From NCBI GenBank assembly GCA_964496875.1, contig CAZCBH010000001.1, positions 124,001 to 188,000 of the forward strand: 64,000 bases of DNA. Reading direction: 5' to 3'. Source of the DNA: RI-106 sp964496875. GTDB lineage: Bacteria > Cyanobacteriota > Vampirovibrionia > Obscuribacterales > Obscuribacteraceae. Position numbers and translations under genes: made by a program. Below the pieces are notes generated by a model that had not been told where the DNA came from, did not search any database, and saw only the letters and a list, made by a program, of their open reading frames with translations. Of the stretch, positions 18,245 to 27,330 are shown in pieces (position 1 is the first letter of the stretch; each line of letters opens with the position of its first letter).

Positions 18245-19885
18245 TTATTTAGAGAAAGGCTTATCAAGGGACAGATTAAATCCGGGAGCCTGATACTTTT
18301 CCGGCCAGTTTTCGGACGGTATCTGGAGAGCATTTCCATCACGCAGGCTGAAGAAGTGAGGAGACATAATCTCCAGACCGGCTTCATTGAACTGATCCAG
18401 AATATTTTCGTGCAGTTCGGAATAAATGCGTGGCATCAATGCCGCTTCGTGGGTAAAGGCATTGAGTTCGTAGGTTATCGAGAAATCGGTCAGTTCTGTA
18501 TGAAGTACGAAGGGCGCAGGCGTTTCCAGGATATGTTCGGTATCCCGGGCGGCTTTTACCATGAGTTCACTCACGGTTTTGCGCGGTACGTCGTAGCCTA
18601 TTGTTATCTGGGTATGCAGAATCAGCCCGTCGGCAGAAGCCATCTTGCTGTAGTTTGTGATATGGGAGTTGAGGATTTCGCCGTTGGGAATCGAGATCAC
18701 TTCATTCTTCGGTGTCCTGATTCTAGTTACGAACATCGACTTTTCTATGATATCGCCGGTGCAGCCACCAATGTTGATGCGGTCTCCGACCTTGAATGCT
18801 TTAGAGTAGGTGAGTACCGTGCCTGCCATGATGTGACCGACCACACTGGTGGAGCCCAGGGAAAAGAGAAGACCGAAGAGTAACCCCACTTGTTTGAATG
18901 ATTCCGACTCCCATCCTGGTGCGTAGGGCAGTGCCATCACCAGGAAGAAAAGAATGATCATAAGACGAGTGAGCTTATAGGTCGGCTTTGCCCAATCTTG
19001 CTCGAAGCCTGATACTTTGATGGTGCCTGCGTCTATCGCATCGAAGAAAAATCTCGCCAGACCGATGGCACCGTAGGTCATAAGGGCGATAACAAGGATG
19101 GCGAAGAGATTGGGCAAGTAATCTAAGAAAGCGTCGAATGCTTGATACAGAGGTACAAGACTGGCATTCTTCAACTCTTTTCCGAGGGCGCGGGTGTTGG
19201 GAAAGGCTTCCAGCACAAAGAGTAGATATGTATAGAGAGTGGCGATCATCAGAGCGATCTGAATTAGATGCACCACCGAAGATATCATGTTCGCCATCAT
19301 GTCCGCGCTTAATAGAGTCGCTTTCTGGATCTTGATGGACTTGATTTTCGACCCTTTCCAGTCCTGGAGCTTTTTATCACAGATGGCTCCTCCCTGGAAT
19401 ATCAATGCGGCAGCGATTAGAAGCACTATCGTCGCCACTATCGAAGCGGATACTGCGTAGGCGGCCATGGCGGCAGTGAGTTCCTCTTTCTTCTCGCTAA
19501 AAGCAGATCTCAATTTGTTGGCGAAGCCCCGGGCAAGGTTTCTGGTGGAGCTCTTGTGGGCCTTGGCATCATCGATGGTGACTGTGGCCAGTACCTCATT
19601 GCCGTACATCAACCTGGTACCGCTCGGAGTGTCCTCTATTCTCACCAGACCAGGCTCGAAATCACGATCTGTTGTGATCGCCTCTATTTTGTTTACGGTT
19701 CGCCTCGCCCTCTCCTCAGGGGTGAGACCGTCCAGCGAGGAGTAGTAGATGAAAAGACGCTGCCCTTTCACCGTCACCGCCGTGGGTCTATCAATATCCT
19801 GGGATTGTGCCGTCCCCGAGTTTAAGACCGAGGAGAAAATGAGCAAGCAAAAGCCCAGGACGATGAGATAGCCGAGTCTGTGCAT
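18245..19885 (-). CDS. MscS-family mechanosensitive channel with N-terminal extension
   Basis: The 546-residue protein has a signal peptide (1-28), a periplasmic stretch, then about five membrane helices and a C-terminal MscS domain (from about residue 330): the pore-lining and beta-domain stretch GHIMAGTVLTYSKAFKVGDRINIGG is diagnostic, followed by VTRIRTPKNEVISIPNGEIL and a cytoplasmic alpha/beta domain. It would act as a tension-gated channel releasing solutes on hypo-osmotic shock. Length and topology are closer to the large YbdG/YnaI-like channels than to 286-residue MscS. It is a single-gene unit; the 200 bases downstream show nothing recognisable. Confidence 0.9.
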   Translation of the reverse strand: MHRLGYLIVLGFCLLIFSSVLNSGTAQSQDIDRPTAVTVKGQRLFIYYSSLDGLTPEERARRTVNKIEAITTDRDFEPGLVRIEDTPSGTRLMYGNEVLATVTIDDAKAHKSSTRNLARGFANKLRSAFSEKKEELTAAMAAYAVSASIVATIVLLIAAALIFQGGAICDKKLQDWKGSKIKSIKIQKATLLSADMMANMISSVVHLIQIALMIATLYTYLLFVLEAFPNTRALGKELKNASLVPLYQAFDAFLDYLPNLFAILVIALMTYGAIGLARFFFDAIDAGTIKVSGFEQDWAKPTYKLTRLMIILFFLVMALPYAPGWESESFKQVGLLFGLLFSLGSTSVVGHIMAGTVLTYSKAFKVGDRINIGGCTGDIIEKSMFVTRIRTPKNEVISIPNGEILNSHITNYSKMASADGLILHTQITIGYDVPRKTVSELMVKAARDTEHILETPAPFVLHTELTDFSITYELNAFTHEAALMPRIYSELHENILDQFNEAGLEIMSPHFFSLRDGNALQIPSENWPEKYQAPGFNLSLDKPFSK

Positions 19886-19980
19886 GGTTTTAAAATCTCA
19901 AAATCAATAAAACGGATATAGCCACTGTATCTGGTTCATACCACCGGATACCTCGCCGTAAACCAGGCTGTCAAGGTGTT

Positions 19981-21552
19981 CTAGTCTAGAGACTTATAAT
20001 CCTTGGGTAGACCGTGGTTATAAATGCGTTCGAATATTTCCTTGAGATCTTCTTCGCCCCGTTTCGGCTTGGCTCCGGAGACCAGCTCTACTAGACGTTT
20101 CCAGCGGACGTCCCTGAAAAGATTGATCTCGTCGGAACCGGAGTGATCCCGTTCGGTCTCCATCACCGTAAGGACATTGTGGCATGGCAGATCGAGAAAT
20201 GAGTCGACACAATCAGGTTCGAAGTGATTGCCTCTACCCGAGCAAAGAATCTCGTAGACTTTATCTATCGGCATGCGGTTGCGATAGTGTCTTACCGATG
20301 TGAGCGCATCGAATACATCAGCCACGGCGATTATCTTGGACAAGAATGGAATCTCTTCGCCTTTCAGACCACGATAGTAGCCTGTGCCGTCGAGTTTCTC
20401 ATGGTGACAACTGGCCACATAAGGCACTGCCTGGAGACGCCGGGTGAAGGGCAGGTTGCTGAGCAGGTCAAAGGTTATTCGAGCATGGGTCTGCACACAG
20501 GCATACTCTTCCGGGGTCAGTCTGCCGTTCTTCCAGAGGATTGCTTCCGGAACGCCGATTTTTCCGTAATCATGCATCATCGCCGAATAGCGGAGCACGT
20601 CGATGTCCTTCGAGTGGACATTCATAGAGCCGCCTATAAGCAAGCTATATTTTGTCACCCTTATCGAATGACCGGCGGTCAATGGATCCCGTTTATCAAT
20701 AGTCTGGGCGAGGACTTCGAGGGTCTTGTCTACGAATTGTTCAATTTCTTGATAGGCCTGAGCCTGTTCTATGAGGCCGGCGGCGACAGCGGCCAGGGCC
20801 TGGAGCCAGTCTTCATCCTCGGATGTGAAAGGACCGCCATCCTTATTGAGGACCTGAAACACACCGATGACCCGACCGGAACGGTTCATCATCGGCACGC
20901 ATAGAACACTACGGGTTCTATAGCCTGTCTGTTTGTCGACGGCTCGGTCGAAGCGCTCGTCTTCGTAGGCGTCGGGAATATTGATTATCACCCCTGACCG
21001 AGCACAGTAAGCGACGATGCTGGTGCCGTCCATGGGAATACGGATTGTTTTGGAGCCGTCGAGACCCTGGGCGACTTTTGTCCAGAGCTCTACCTCGCCC
21101 TCTCCGTCCTGCTCAACGACAAAAACGCTGCAGCGGTCGGCTTTTAGCATCGATTGAGTCTCTCTGGTTATGGTCTCGAGCAGTGGGTCGAGCTTCCTTT
21201 CGGTGGCCATGGATTTGACCACCCGGTAGAGACCGGAGAGAGGACGTAATCTATCCAGCTCTTCTTGAAGTCGAATCGTCTTGATCTCTCTTTCAATCAG
21301 AGCGACTTCCCTTTGATTGAGTTCCTCTTCAATCTTTTTCAGGGACTTCTCTTTGGGTTTGGCTTTGGGCTTTTCCGCGGCTTTTGCCGGCTTCTTCTCC
21401 CCTTTCAAGTATCTAGTTCTAGTCAGGGAATCTTCCCCTGCCTGCTTCTCTTGAATTTCTTCCTGGCTTAATCCGGATTTGGTCTTCGGAGCCTCCGAAG
21501 AATTCGATGCTTTCTGAGAACCTCTTGTCTGAGAACTGGAGGGCTTAGCCAT
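19981..21552 (-). CDS. GAF and HD-GYP domain signalling protein
   Basis: The 523 residues read in order: a lysine/proline-rich N-terminus, a coiled coil (about 85-120, LNQREVALIEREIKTIRLQEEL), a GAF domain (about 130-270, with LKADRCSVFVVEQDGEGE and SVLCVPMMNRSGRVIGVFQVLN) and an HD-GYP domain (about 285-470). The HD residues are in MMHDYGKIG; the GYP motif reads HHEKLDGTGYYRGLKG, with Tyr in place of Pro. HD-GYP proteins are cyclic-di-GMP phosphodiesterases, and GAF domains bind small ligands such as cyclic nucleotides. There is no transmembrane segment, so it acts in the cytoplasm. Confidence 0.9.
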   Translation of the reverse strand: MAKPSSSQTRGSQKASNSSEAPKTKSGLSQEEIQEKQAGEDSLTRTRYLKGEKKPAKAAEKPKAKPKEKSLKKIEEELNQREVALIEREIKTIRLQEELDRLRPLSGLYRVVKSMATERKLDPLLETITRETQSMLKADRCSVFVVEQDGEGEVELWTKVAQGLDGSKTIRIPMDGTSIVAYCARSGVIINIPDAYEDERFDRAVDKQTGYRTRSVLCVPMMNRSGRVIGVFQVLNKDGGPFTSEDEDWLQALAAVAAGLIEQAQAYQEIEQFVDKTLEVLAQTIDKRDPLTAGHSIRVTKYSLLIGGSMNVHSKDIDVLRYSAMMHDYGKIGVPEAILWKNGRLTPEEYACVQTHARITFDLLSNLPFTRRLQAVPYVASCHHEKLDGTGYYRGLKGEEIPFLSKIIAVADVFDALTSVRHYRNRMPIDKVYEILCSGRGNHFEPDCVDSFLDLPCHNVLTVMETERDHSGSDEINLFRDVRWKRLVELVSGAKPKRGEEDLKEIFERIYNHGLPKDYKSLD

Positions 21553-21599
21553 TTTGACCTCTTAAGAAATTAACCGGACCTCAAATAATATACCCAAAT

Positions 21600-22364
21600 T
21601 TACTCGCTCAAGATGGGTGGATATATAGGAGCGTTGAGGCGGCGCCAGATCAGGACCCAGGCTCTGCCGATTACCCGCTTTTGATCTAAGAAGCCCCACA
21701 CGTGGCTGTCTTCGCTGTTGTTGCGGTTGTCTCCCATCATGAAAAGATGCCCGGCCGGGACGATTATTGGGTCATTGCCGTTGGCTGCATAGGGATGGAT
21801 GAATTCGTTGGTGATGTTTCTGCCGCCGATGTCGCCCAGAATATTGAGGTCGTAATCCGGAATCTCTTTGATATAAGAAGATTCGTCCAGGAGCTGACCG
21901 TTGATGAAGACCCCGACTCCTGCCTGGATGCGAATATGATCGCCGGGCAGACCGATGACCCGCTTGATAAAGGCCGGGTCGTTTGGCAAAAAGGGCAGAC
22001 CGGTCCAGCGTCCGAGCAGGGTGAGGGGATCATTGCGAAGATCCCTGCCCCCCATCTCCTCCGGTGGGGGATAAAAGACCAGGATATCGCCCCGTTTTAT
22101 AGGCTGACCGAGATGTCCGGATATCTTTTCGACAATCAGCCTGTCGTTTATCTGAAGAGTCGGCTCCATAGATGCCGAGGGAATGTATCGAGCTTCGCCT
22201 ATCAGTCCGCGGATAGCGATCAAAAGAACCAGGGTAACGACCACCAGCTCGATAATCTCTTTGACGAAGCCTTTTACTGTACCGAGCTTGCCGCCCGGTT
22301 CGGTCTTAGTCTCTGGTTTGGGGCTGATTTTGGCTGGTTCCATCAATCTTTTCTGTTTTTCCAC
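21600..22364 (-). CDS. lepB: Signal peptidase I
   Basis: The protein is 254 residues with a membrane helix (about 36-52), then the catalytic serine motif SASMEPTL (box B), the lysine motif in FIKRVIGLPGDHI (boxes C/D) and GHLFMMGDNRNNSEDSHVWG (box E). This Ser/Lys protease removes signal peptides from exported proteins at the outer face of the cytoplasmic membrane. The cytoplasmic N-terminus (KISPKPETKTEPGG) is lysine- and glutamate-rich. It ends 47 bases before the start of the GAF/HD-GYP gene, on the same strand as that gene and gcvPA. Confidence 0.95.
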   Translation of the reverse strand: MEKQKRLMEPAKISPKPETKTEPGGKLGTVKGFVKEIIELVVVTLVLLIAIRGLIGEARYIPSASMEPTLQINDRLIVEKISGHLGQPIKRGDILVFYPPPEEMGGRDLRNDPLTLLGRWTGLPFLPNDPAFIKRVIGLPGDHIRIQAGVGVFINGQLLDESSYIKEIPDYDLNILGDIGGRNITNEFIHPYAANGNDPIIVPAGHLFMMGDNRNNSEDSHVWGFLDQKRVIGRAWVLIWRRLNAPIYPPILSE

Positions 22365-22397
22365 TTCTTCCGATTATACCTGCATTGGGTAAGGGGG

Positions 22398-23819
22398 TCA
22401 GGAGCTGGCCGAAGCCAGTTTCTTGTCTGCTTTTCCCGCTACCTTTCCGTGGTTGGAGAGTTCTGCCATGATCTCTTTTAAGTTCTCGGCATAAAGATCG
22501 AGCTCCTGTGGAGGGTTCATCTCTGTTACCGCGACAAGTAAGCAGTTCTTCAGCTCTCCATACATGCGGGAAATAGGAACACCGGCAAGGATATCGCGTT
22601 CTTTCAACTTTTCGGTGATTAGCTCGAGCGGCTTGTCGAATTCGAGCACGAACTCGTTGAAGAACCCTTTCTTCTCAAATTTCAAGCTCACTCCATCGAT
22701 TGCGGTCAGCTTGTCGGCTAGATAATGTGCTCTTTGCAGGGAGATTCTGGCTAGCTTCTCGAATCCGGATTTGCCCAGCATTGTCGCATAGACCAGCATG
22801 GAGAGCGCATTGAGCGCCTGGTTCGTACATATGTTGGAAGTCGCCTTGGCTCTTCTTATGTGTTGTTCCCTGGTTTGCAGGGTGAGGGTGAAGGCGCGCT
22901 TGCCTTCCTTATCCTGGGTGACACCGGCCAGTCTTCCAGGCAACTGCCGCATGTACTCTTTTTTGCAAGCCATATATCCGGCAGAAGGTCCGCCGAAATT
23001 AAGGAAGTTACCGCAAGACTGAGCATCACCTACGACTATGTCCGCACCGAGTACTCCGGGTGCCTCCAGAAGACCGAGGCTAATAGGATCGCTCACGACA
23101 ATCAAGAGTGCACCACTATCGGTTGCGATTTTCGAAAGAGCATTCATGTCCTCGTAGCATCCGAAGAAATTCGGGTACTGGACAATCAATCCTGCGGTCT
23201 CTTGGTCAATCTTGAGCCCGGAGGGTTCGACCGCGCCTTCCGGGCAGTCTATGGTCTCGTACTCCAGTTTCAGAGCTTTGGCGTAGCCGCTGGTCACCAT
23301 TCTGTGTTCGGGGTTCACCGAGTGAAGCGCTACCAGCTTGGATCTGCCTGTGACGCGGCAGGCCATAAGACCTGCTTCGGCGCAGGCAGTGGGTCCATCG
23401 TACATAGAGGCGTTAGCCACATCCATGCCTGTGATCATGCAGATCGCTGTTTGGAATTCATAAATTGCTTGCAAGCTGCCCTGGGAAACTTCGGGCTGAT
23501 AGGGTGTGTAAGCGGTGGCGAACTCGGACCTTGATACTATTTGTGGTACTACCGAAGGCACGTAGCGCTGGTATTGACCGCCGCCTAGAAAGCAGGCTTG
23601 TTTGGAAGCAGGTCTGTTTTTGGAGGCGAGACCGTCTACATGGTGAATCAGTTCGAGCTCGCTCAGACCGTTTTTGATTTTGATCGCTTCCGCCCTTAAA
23701 TTCGCCGGGATATGGGCTATTAGTTCTTCGAAGGAGCGGACACCTATCTTCTCTAGCATCGCCTCTCGGTCTCGCGATGTATGAGGCAGGTACGGGATGT
23801 TTGCTGTGTCTTCGTTCAT
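22398..23819 (-). CDS. gcvPA: Glycine dehydrogenase (decarboxylating) subunit 1
   Basis: At 473 residues it matches the N-terminal half of the split glycine cleavage P protein. Typical stretches are FLGGGQYQRYVPSVV, TPYQPEVSQGSLQAIYEFQT, ANASMYDGPTACAEA and GGPSAGYMACKKEYMRQLPGRL. The pyridoxal lysine lies in subunit 2 (GcvPB), which is not in the window, nor are gcvT or gcvH. It decarboxylates glycine and passes the aminomethyl group to lipoyl-GcvH; the lipoate-transfer gene at 4477-5283 would supply that cofactor. A ribosome-binding site is not obvious upstream of the ATG at 23819. Confidence 0.93.
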   Translation of the reverse strand: MNEDTANIPYLPHTSRDREAMLEKIGVRSFEELIAHIPANLRAEAIKIKNGLSELELIHHVDGLASKNRPASKQACFLGGGQYQRYVPSVVPQIVSRSEFATAYTPYQPEVSQGSLQAIYEFQTAICMITGMDVANASMYDGPTACAEAGLMACRVTGRSKLVALHSVNPEHRMVTSGYAKALKLEYETIDCPEGAVEPSGLKIDQETAGLIVQYPNFFGCYEDMNALSKIATDSGALLIVVSDPISLGLLEAPGVLGADIVVGDAQSCGNFLNFGGPSAGYMACKKEYMRQLPGRLAGVTQDKEGKRAFTLTLQTREQHIRRAKATSNICTNQALNALSMLVYATMLGKSGFEKLARISLQRAHYLADKLTAIDGVSLKFEKKGFFNEFVLEFDKPLELITEKLKERDILAGVPISRMYGELKNCLLVAVTEMNPPQELDLYAENLKEIMAELSNHGKVAGKADKKLASASS

Positions 23820-24007
23820 TTTCGTCTGAGAGTCCTCTTCTTTGAAGCAAATGAGCTGAAACCGGCTTTGTTACAGTGGATGAATTTCCATGTAATCGTC
23901 GCAAGCTCATAGTTTAGCTTCTGTATTAATAGATTGAGCATGACATTAAGAGAAGACATCATTAATATTGAGACAGGTTCTCCGACCTCGCCCATTAGAT
24001 TAAAAAT

Positions 24008-24622
24008 ATGAAACTTGTAGTCGGCCTTGGCAATCCAGGCAGTGAATATGAAAACACCAGGCATAATGCCGGCTTTCGCGTAGTCGATCTTCTCGGCACC
24101 GAATTCAGTGCAGGGTTTCGCAGTAAGAGTCATGTTTTGAGGGGCACCACTTACGATTACGCTAAAGTGGAGATTGCCAAGCAGGAAGTTGTTCTGCTCA
24201 AGCCGATGACTTACATGAATCTATCAGGAACGGCTGTCAAAGCTGCTCTTGACTGGTTCAAAATAGAAGTGGCCGATTTGATCGTGTTGCATGACGATGT
24301 GTCTCTGCCTCTTGGAAAGATACGTATTCAAAATGGATCAGGCGCCGGCGGTCAGCATGGTGTCGAATCGATTATCGAGAATCTGAAAGGCAACAAATCC
24401 TTTAACAGAATAAAGATAGGAGTCGGACCCGACCCCGGCGGTGCTGTTCGACATAAATTCGTTCTGGCTCCGGTGGCTTATGAAGACCGGCAACTTTATC
24501 TCGACGTCCTGACAATGACCGCCCAGGCGGTCAAGTTCATTATTCGCAACGGACACGGGCGAGCAGCCAACAAATATAACGGTATGGATTTACGTCCCGT
24601 CGACGAAGAGCCCAAGTCTTAA
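24008..24622 (+). CDS. pth: Peptidyl-tRNA hydrolase
   Basis: The 204 residues open with MKLVVGLGNPGSEYENTRHNAGF, which holds the catalytic histidine and the Asn10-type residue, followed by LLKPMTYMNLSG and LHDDVSLPLGKIRI with the catalytic aspartate, and GAGGQHGVESIIENL. It frees peptides from tRNA after premature release. Length is typical (about 190-205). The gene is monocistronic, divergent from gcvPA, and followed by a short GTCTTA-AAAA-TAAGAC hairpin without a T-run at 24616-24631. Confidence 0.95.
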   Translation: MKLVVGLGNPGSEYENTRHNAGFRVVDLLGTEFSAGFRSKSHVLRGTTYDYAKVEIAKQEVVLLKPMTYMNLSGTAVKAALDWFKIEVADLIVLHDDVSLPLGKIRIQNGSGAGGQHGVESIIENLKGNKSFNRIKIGVGPDPGGAVRHKFVLAPVAYEDRQLYLDVLTMTAQAVKFIIRNGHGRAANKYNGMDLRPVDEEPKS

Positions 24623-24684
24623 AAATAAGACACCGAGTTCTTCGGCCTTCGAAGCATATTCAATAGGTCGCAAAGGAGGCATCA

Positions 24685-24759
24685 ATGGCATATTTATCCC
24701 GTTTCGATCACTTACCGGTCGGTCTCAGTCCGACATTTATCATCCTGATTAAATTGTGA
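24685..24759 (+). CDS. Small ORF (24 aa), possible leader peptide
   Basis: ATG at 24685 follows the near-perfect Shine-Dalgarno AAAGGAGG (24672-24679) at a spacing of 5 bases, and the frame closes with TGA after 24 codons. The peptide starts MAYLSRFDHLP and ends with a hydrophobic FIILIKL. A Shine-Dalgarno this good in an otherwise empty leader suggests real translation. It could be a regulatory leader peptide or a tiny membrane protein. It has no recognised relatives. Confidence 0.4.
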   Translation: MAYLSRFDHLPVGLSPTFIILIKL

Positions 24760-24814
24760 ATTCTTACATACTATTAATGGAACCCTTGCCGCAATCGCTT
24801 TCTGTCAACAGGTA

Positions 24815-24848
24815 GGGCTCCTGAGCCCCCGGGACCCTTTTGCCGGGG
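24815..24848 (+). promoter_or_regulatory. Overlapping GC-rich hairpins in the ccoN leader
   Basis: GGGCT-CCTG-AGCCC (24815-24828) and CCCCGG-10-CCGGGG (24827-24848) share bases at 24827-24828, so both cannot form fully at once. The arrangement resembles a switchable leader RNA, but no ligand class is recognised and there is no T-run for a terminator. Confidence 0.3.
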
Positions 24849-24970
24849 AACGCTGTGATAATTTTCAGTGAAAAAACATTACTGTGCACGGCTTCGGACG
24901 ATGTCAGTAATCTAGAATCTAGCCTGGTTTAAGTCCAGACGTTGGAAGCCAACTTGGAGATTAGTAATTC

Positions 24971-26365
24971 GTGAGCGGCATTCTTGACAAACTTTTGAGC
25001 GACAAGGAAGGTAGCGCCAGTCGTAACTTCCTTCTATCCGCGCTGTGGTGGTCTTTGTGGGGGATGGGAGCAGGACTTTTCGCTTCCATGGAGTTCGTGA
25101 ATCCGGACCTCGTTCACAACGTACCGCAGCTTTCCATGCCACACTTGAGAATGTGGCACGTGAACGCCGTCGCGGTGGGCTGGTTGTCCATGGCTTATGT
25201 GGGCTCCATTTTCCACATGGTCCCCACCCTGTGCAAAAACAAGCTTCACTCAGAGAAGCTGGGCAACTTCACGATGTGGGCCTGGAACGGAGTGATGGTG
25301 GCTGCGTTCTGTACCCTGCTCAACGGCAACACCGAAGGTCGTGAGTATGCCGAGTTGGGAGCTCTGCTCGACGTTCTGGTTGTGGTGGCACTCTGTCTGC
25401 TCACCTACAACATCTGGATGACCATCGTTAATAGAAAAGTTCAAAAATTGTATGTGAGTCTCTGGTACTTCCTGGGCTCACTTTTTTGGTTCCCTCTCGT
25501 GTGGATCATAGGCCAGCGGACTTTCGTATCGCTTCCCGGTCTGAATGATGCCATCATCGGTTGGTTCTACGGTCACAATATATTAGGTATGTGGTTCACC
25601 ACCGTGGGTGTCGGCTTGATGTATTACCTCCTGCCGCGTCTCACCAAGGCACCCTTATACAGCCATGGTCTCTCCATGCTGGGTTTCTGGGGTATCGCTC
25701 TTTTCTACGCTCCGACCGGAACGCACCACATCACTCAATCACCGGTTCCCGAGTGGTTGAAAGCGATAGCGATTATCTCTTCGATTTTCCTTCTGGTTCC
25801 GGTTCTTACCGTTCTAACCAACTTCTTCATGACCATGAAAGGTCGCTGGCACATGCCGGTCAATGACATGGCGTTGCGTTTTGCGGTCACTTCGTGTTTC
25901 TTCTACCTTCTTACCTGTTTGCAAGGTCCTTTCCAGGCCACCAGATGGGTGAACTGGTACCTGCACTTCACCCAGTGGGTCGTGGGTCATGCCCACGCCG
26001 CCCTGCTCGGCACCTTCTCCTTCATCGTCACCGCATCCATTTATTATGCGTTGCCCAGATTGGTCGGTTTCGAGAAATGGCACAGTGAAGGTTTGATCCG
26101 CTTGCACTACTGGTTCAAGCTTATTGGTTTCATCATCTTCTACTTCGCTCTCACCGTCGCCGGACTGGTTCAGTCGGCCGGATGGGCCATGGGTTATCCG
26201 GTTGACCAGTGGAGCAATACTCTTACTCCCTACTGGTTTACCCGTTCGATAGGCGGATTGCTGATCGTTACCGGTCAATGTCTCTTCGCTTACAACGTAT
26301 TCCGGACCATCTATACAGCGCGTAAAGCGAACGTCAAGGCCAAAACTAGGGAGGTTAAGGTTTAA
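24971..26365 (+). CDS. ccoN: cbb3-type cytochrome c oxidase subunit I (CcoN)
   Basis: This 464-residue polytopic haem-copper oxidase catalytic subunit has about 12 helices. Ligand positions seen: low-spin haem His63 (MWHVN) and His342; CuB His202 (WFYGHN), His252-253 (THH); high-spin haem His340 (GHAH). Tyr246 lies 44 residues after His202, the same spacing as the cross-linked His-Tyr pair of characterised cbb3 (C-family) oxidases. NO reductases lack this Tyr, so O2 reduction is predicted. The start is GTG at 24971 with GGAG about 12 bases upstream. Its last base overlaps the next gene's ATG. It opens the operon that also encodes the Rieske/cytochrome b proteins. Confidence 0.93.
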   Translation: MSGILDKLLSDKEGSASRNFLLSALWWSLWGMGAGLFASMEFVNPDLVHNVPQLSMPHLRMWHVNAVAVGWLSMAYVGSIFHMVPTLCKNKLHSEKLGNFTMWAWNGVMVAAFCTLLNGNTEGREYAELGALLDVLVVVALCLLTYNIWMTIVNRKVQKLYVSLWYFLGSLFWFPLVWIIGQRTFVSLPGLNDAIIGWFYGHNILGMWFTTVGVGLMYYLLPRLTKAPLYSHGLSMLGFWGIALFYAPTGTHHITQSPVPEWLKAIAIISSIFLLVPVLTVLTNFFMTMKGRWHMPVNDMALRFAVTSCFFYLLTCLQGPFQATRWVNWYLHFTQWVVGHAHAALLGTFSFIVTASIYYALPRLVGFEKWHSEGLIRLHYWFKLIGFIIFYFALTVAGLVQSAGWAMGYPVDQWSNTLTPYWFTRSIGGLLIVTGQCLFAYNVFRTIYTARKANVKAKTREVKV

Positions 26366-27315
26366 TGAACGGTAACGGCTACCGACTCGGTGCCATTGGT
26401 ATCATCTCGACCTTTTTCATAATCATCTTTTCGACCGTTCTGATGCCTATGGTCATTTTCAGACCTGAAGCAACCCCGAGTCATAACGATTACACGGCCG
26501 AGAAATCTGTGGCGGATCCGATTCGCGGAAGAAGAATCTATATCAGGGAAGGCTGTCTTTACTGCCATACCCAGTTCACCCGTTTGCAAGACCGTGGTTA
26601 CGGACCGCTGGTCAAAGCCGGTGACTTTCGTTATGAAACTCCTCACCAGCTCGGTACCGCCAGAACCGGTCCTGACCTGACCAACGAAGGCGGCAGAATG
26701 CCTTCGGAATGGCAGAAGGCTCACTTGATCCAGCCCCGTGCCGTCAAGCCCGGTTCCATCATGCCTAGCTTCAGTTATCTTTCCGAGCGCGATATGAACG
26801 ACCTGGTCGCTTATATTCAGACTCTTGGAAATAACAGAAAAGTAGATAAGTGGGTGGAAGCACCGGCTGAGTATTTGCCATCCACCTGGACCGGTCAGAA
26901 CCTGGCTAAGAACAACCACGTCGACACCAGCTCCGATGCCGCGGCCAATGCAGGCAGAGGTATCTTCACCCAGAACTGTACCGCCTGTCACGGTCTCAAT
27001 GGCGAGGGCAACGGTCCGAACTCTCTTACTCTTCTGAAGAAGCCTGCCAATTTCACCAGGCCTTTCTTCAAGCAGTACACCGATCAGATGTGGTACTACC
27101 GGGTCGCCGAAGGTGTTCCCGGAACGAGAATGCCCCGCTTCGGTCTCAACCTGACCCAGGAAGAGATCTGGTATCTGGTGGCATATCTCAAGACCCTTCC
27201 ACAAGATCAGGAAGTGTTGATCGACTCGGTAGACGAAGTCAATAAAGTCGATCATATCAAGCTGCCCAAGCTGACCAATCAGCTCTACGAACCCCACCAC
27301 GGCGGTCACGAGTAA
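26365..27315 (+). CDS. Dihaem cytochrome c, CcoO/CcoP-like fusion
   Basis: The protein is 316 residues. It has one N-terminal membrane anchor (about 10-33), a CcoO-like c domain with CLYCH (64-68) and QTRLQDRGYG-type context, and axial Met near PGSIMPSF (133), then a second c domain with CTACH (205-209) and Met256 in GTRMPRFG. Canonical CcoO carries one haem c and CcoP two; here one CcoO-like and one CcoP-like domain share a chain. It would pass electrons from the Rieske/cytochrome side to CcoN on the outer face of the membrane. It overlaps ccoN by one base. Confidence 0.88.
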   Translation: MNGNGYRLGAIGIISTFFIIIFSTVLMPMVIFRPEATPSHNDYTAEKSVADPIRGRRIYIREGCLYCHTQFTRLQDRGYGPLVKAGDFRYETPHQLGTARTGPDLTNEGGRMPSEWQKAHLIQPRAVKPGSIMPSFSYLSERDMNDLVAYIQTLGNNRKVDKWVEAPAEYLPSTWTGQNLAKNNHVDTSSDAAANAGRGIFTQNCTACHGLNGEGNGPNSLTLLKKPANFTRPFFKQYTDQMWYYRVAEGVPGTRMPRFGLNLTQEEIWYLVAYLKTLPQDQEVLIDSVDEVNKVDHIKLPKLTNQLYEPHHGGHE

Positions 27316-27330
27316 AGGAGGTAGAAGTCT

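Larger units (their letters stand above)
24623..24970. other. Leader region of the respiratory operon
   Basis: About 350 bases separate pth from ccoN. They hold a 24-codon frame with a strong ribosome-binding site (24685-24759), then a GC-rich stretch with two overlapping inverted repeats at 24815-24848 that could form alternative hairpins. I recognise no known riboswitch. The operon promoter probably lies here, but I see no confident -35/-10 pair. Confidence 0.5.

Noticed and set aside
24971..26365. Nitric oxide reductase rather than oxygen reductase
   Set aside because: Tyr246 is present at the cbb3 spacing from His202; NO reductases lack it, and the operon has CcoO- and CcoS-like partners.
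26362..27309. A 315-codon minus-strand frame over the dihaem cytochrome gene
   Set aside because: It mirrors the cytochrome gene on the other strand; the cytochrome has two CxxCH motifs and operon context, while this frame has no known pattern.
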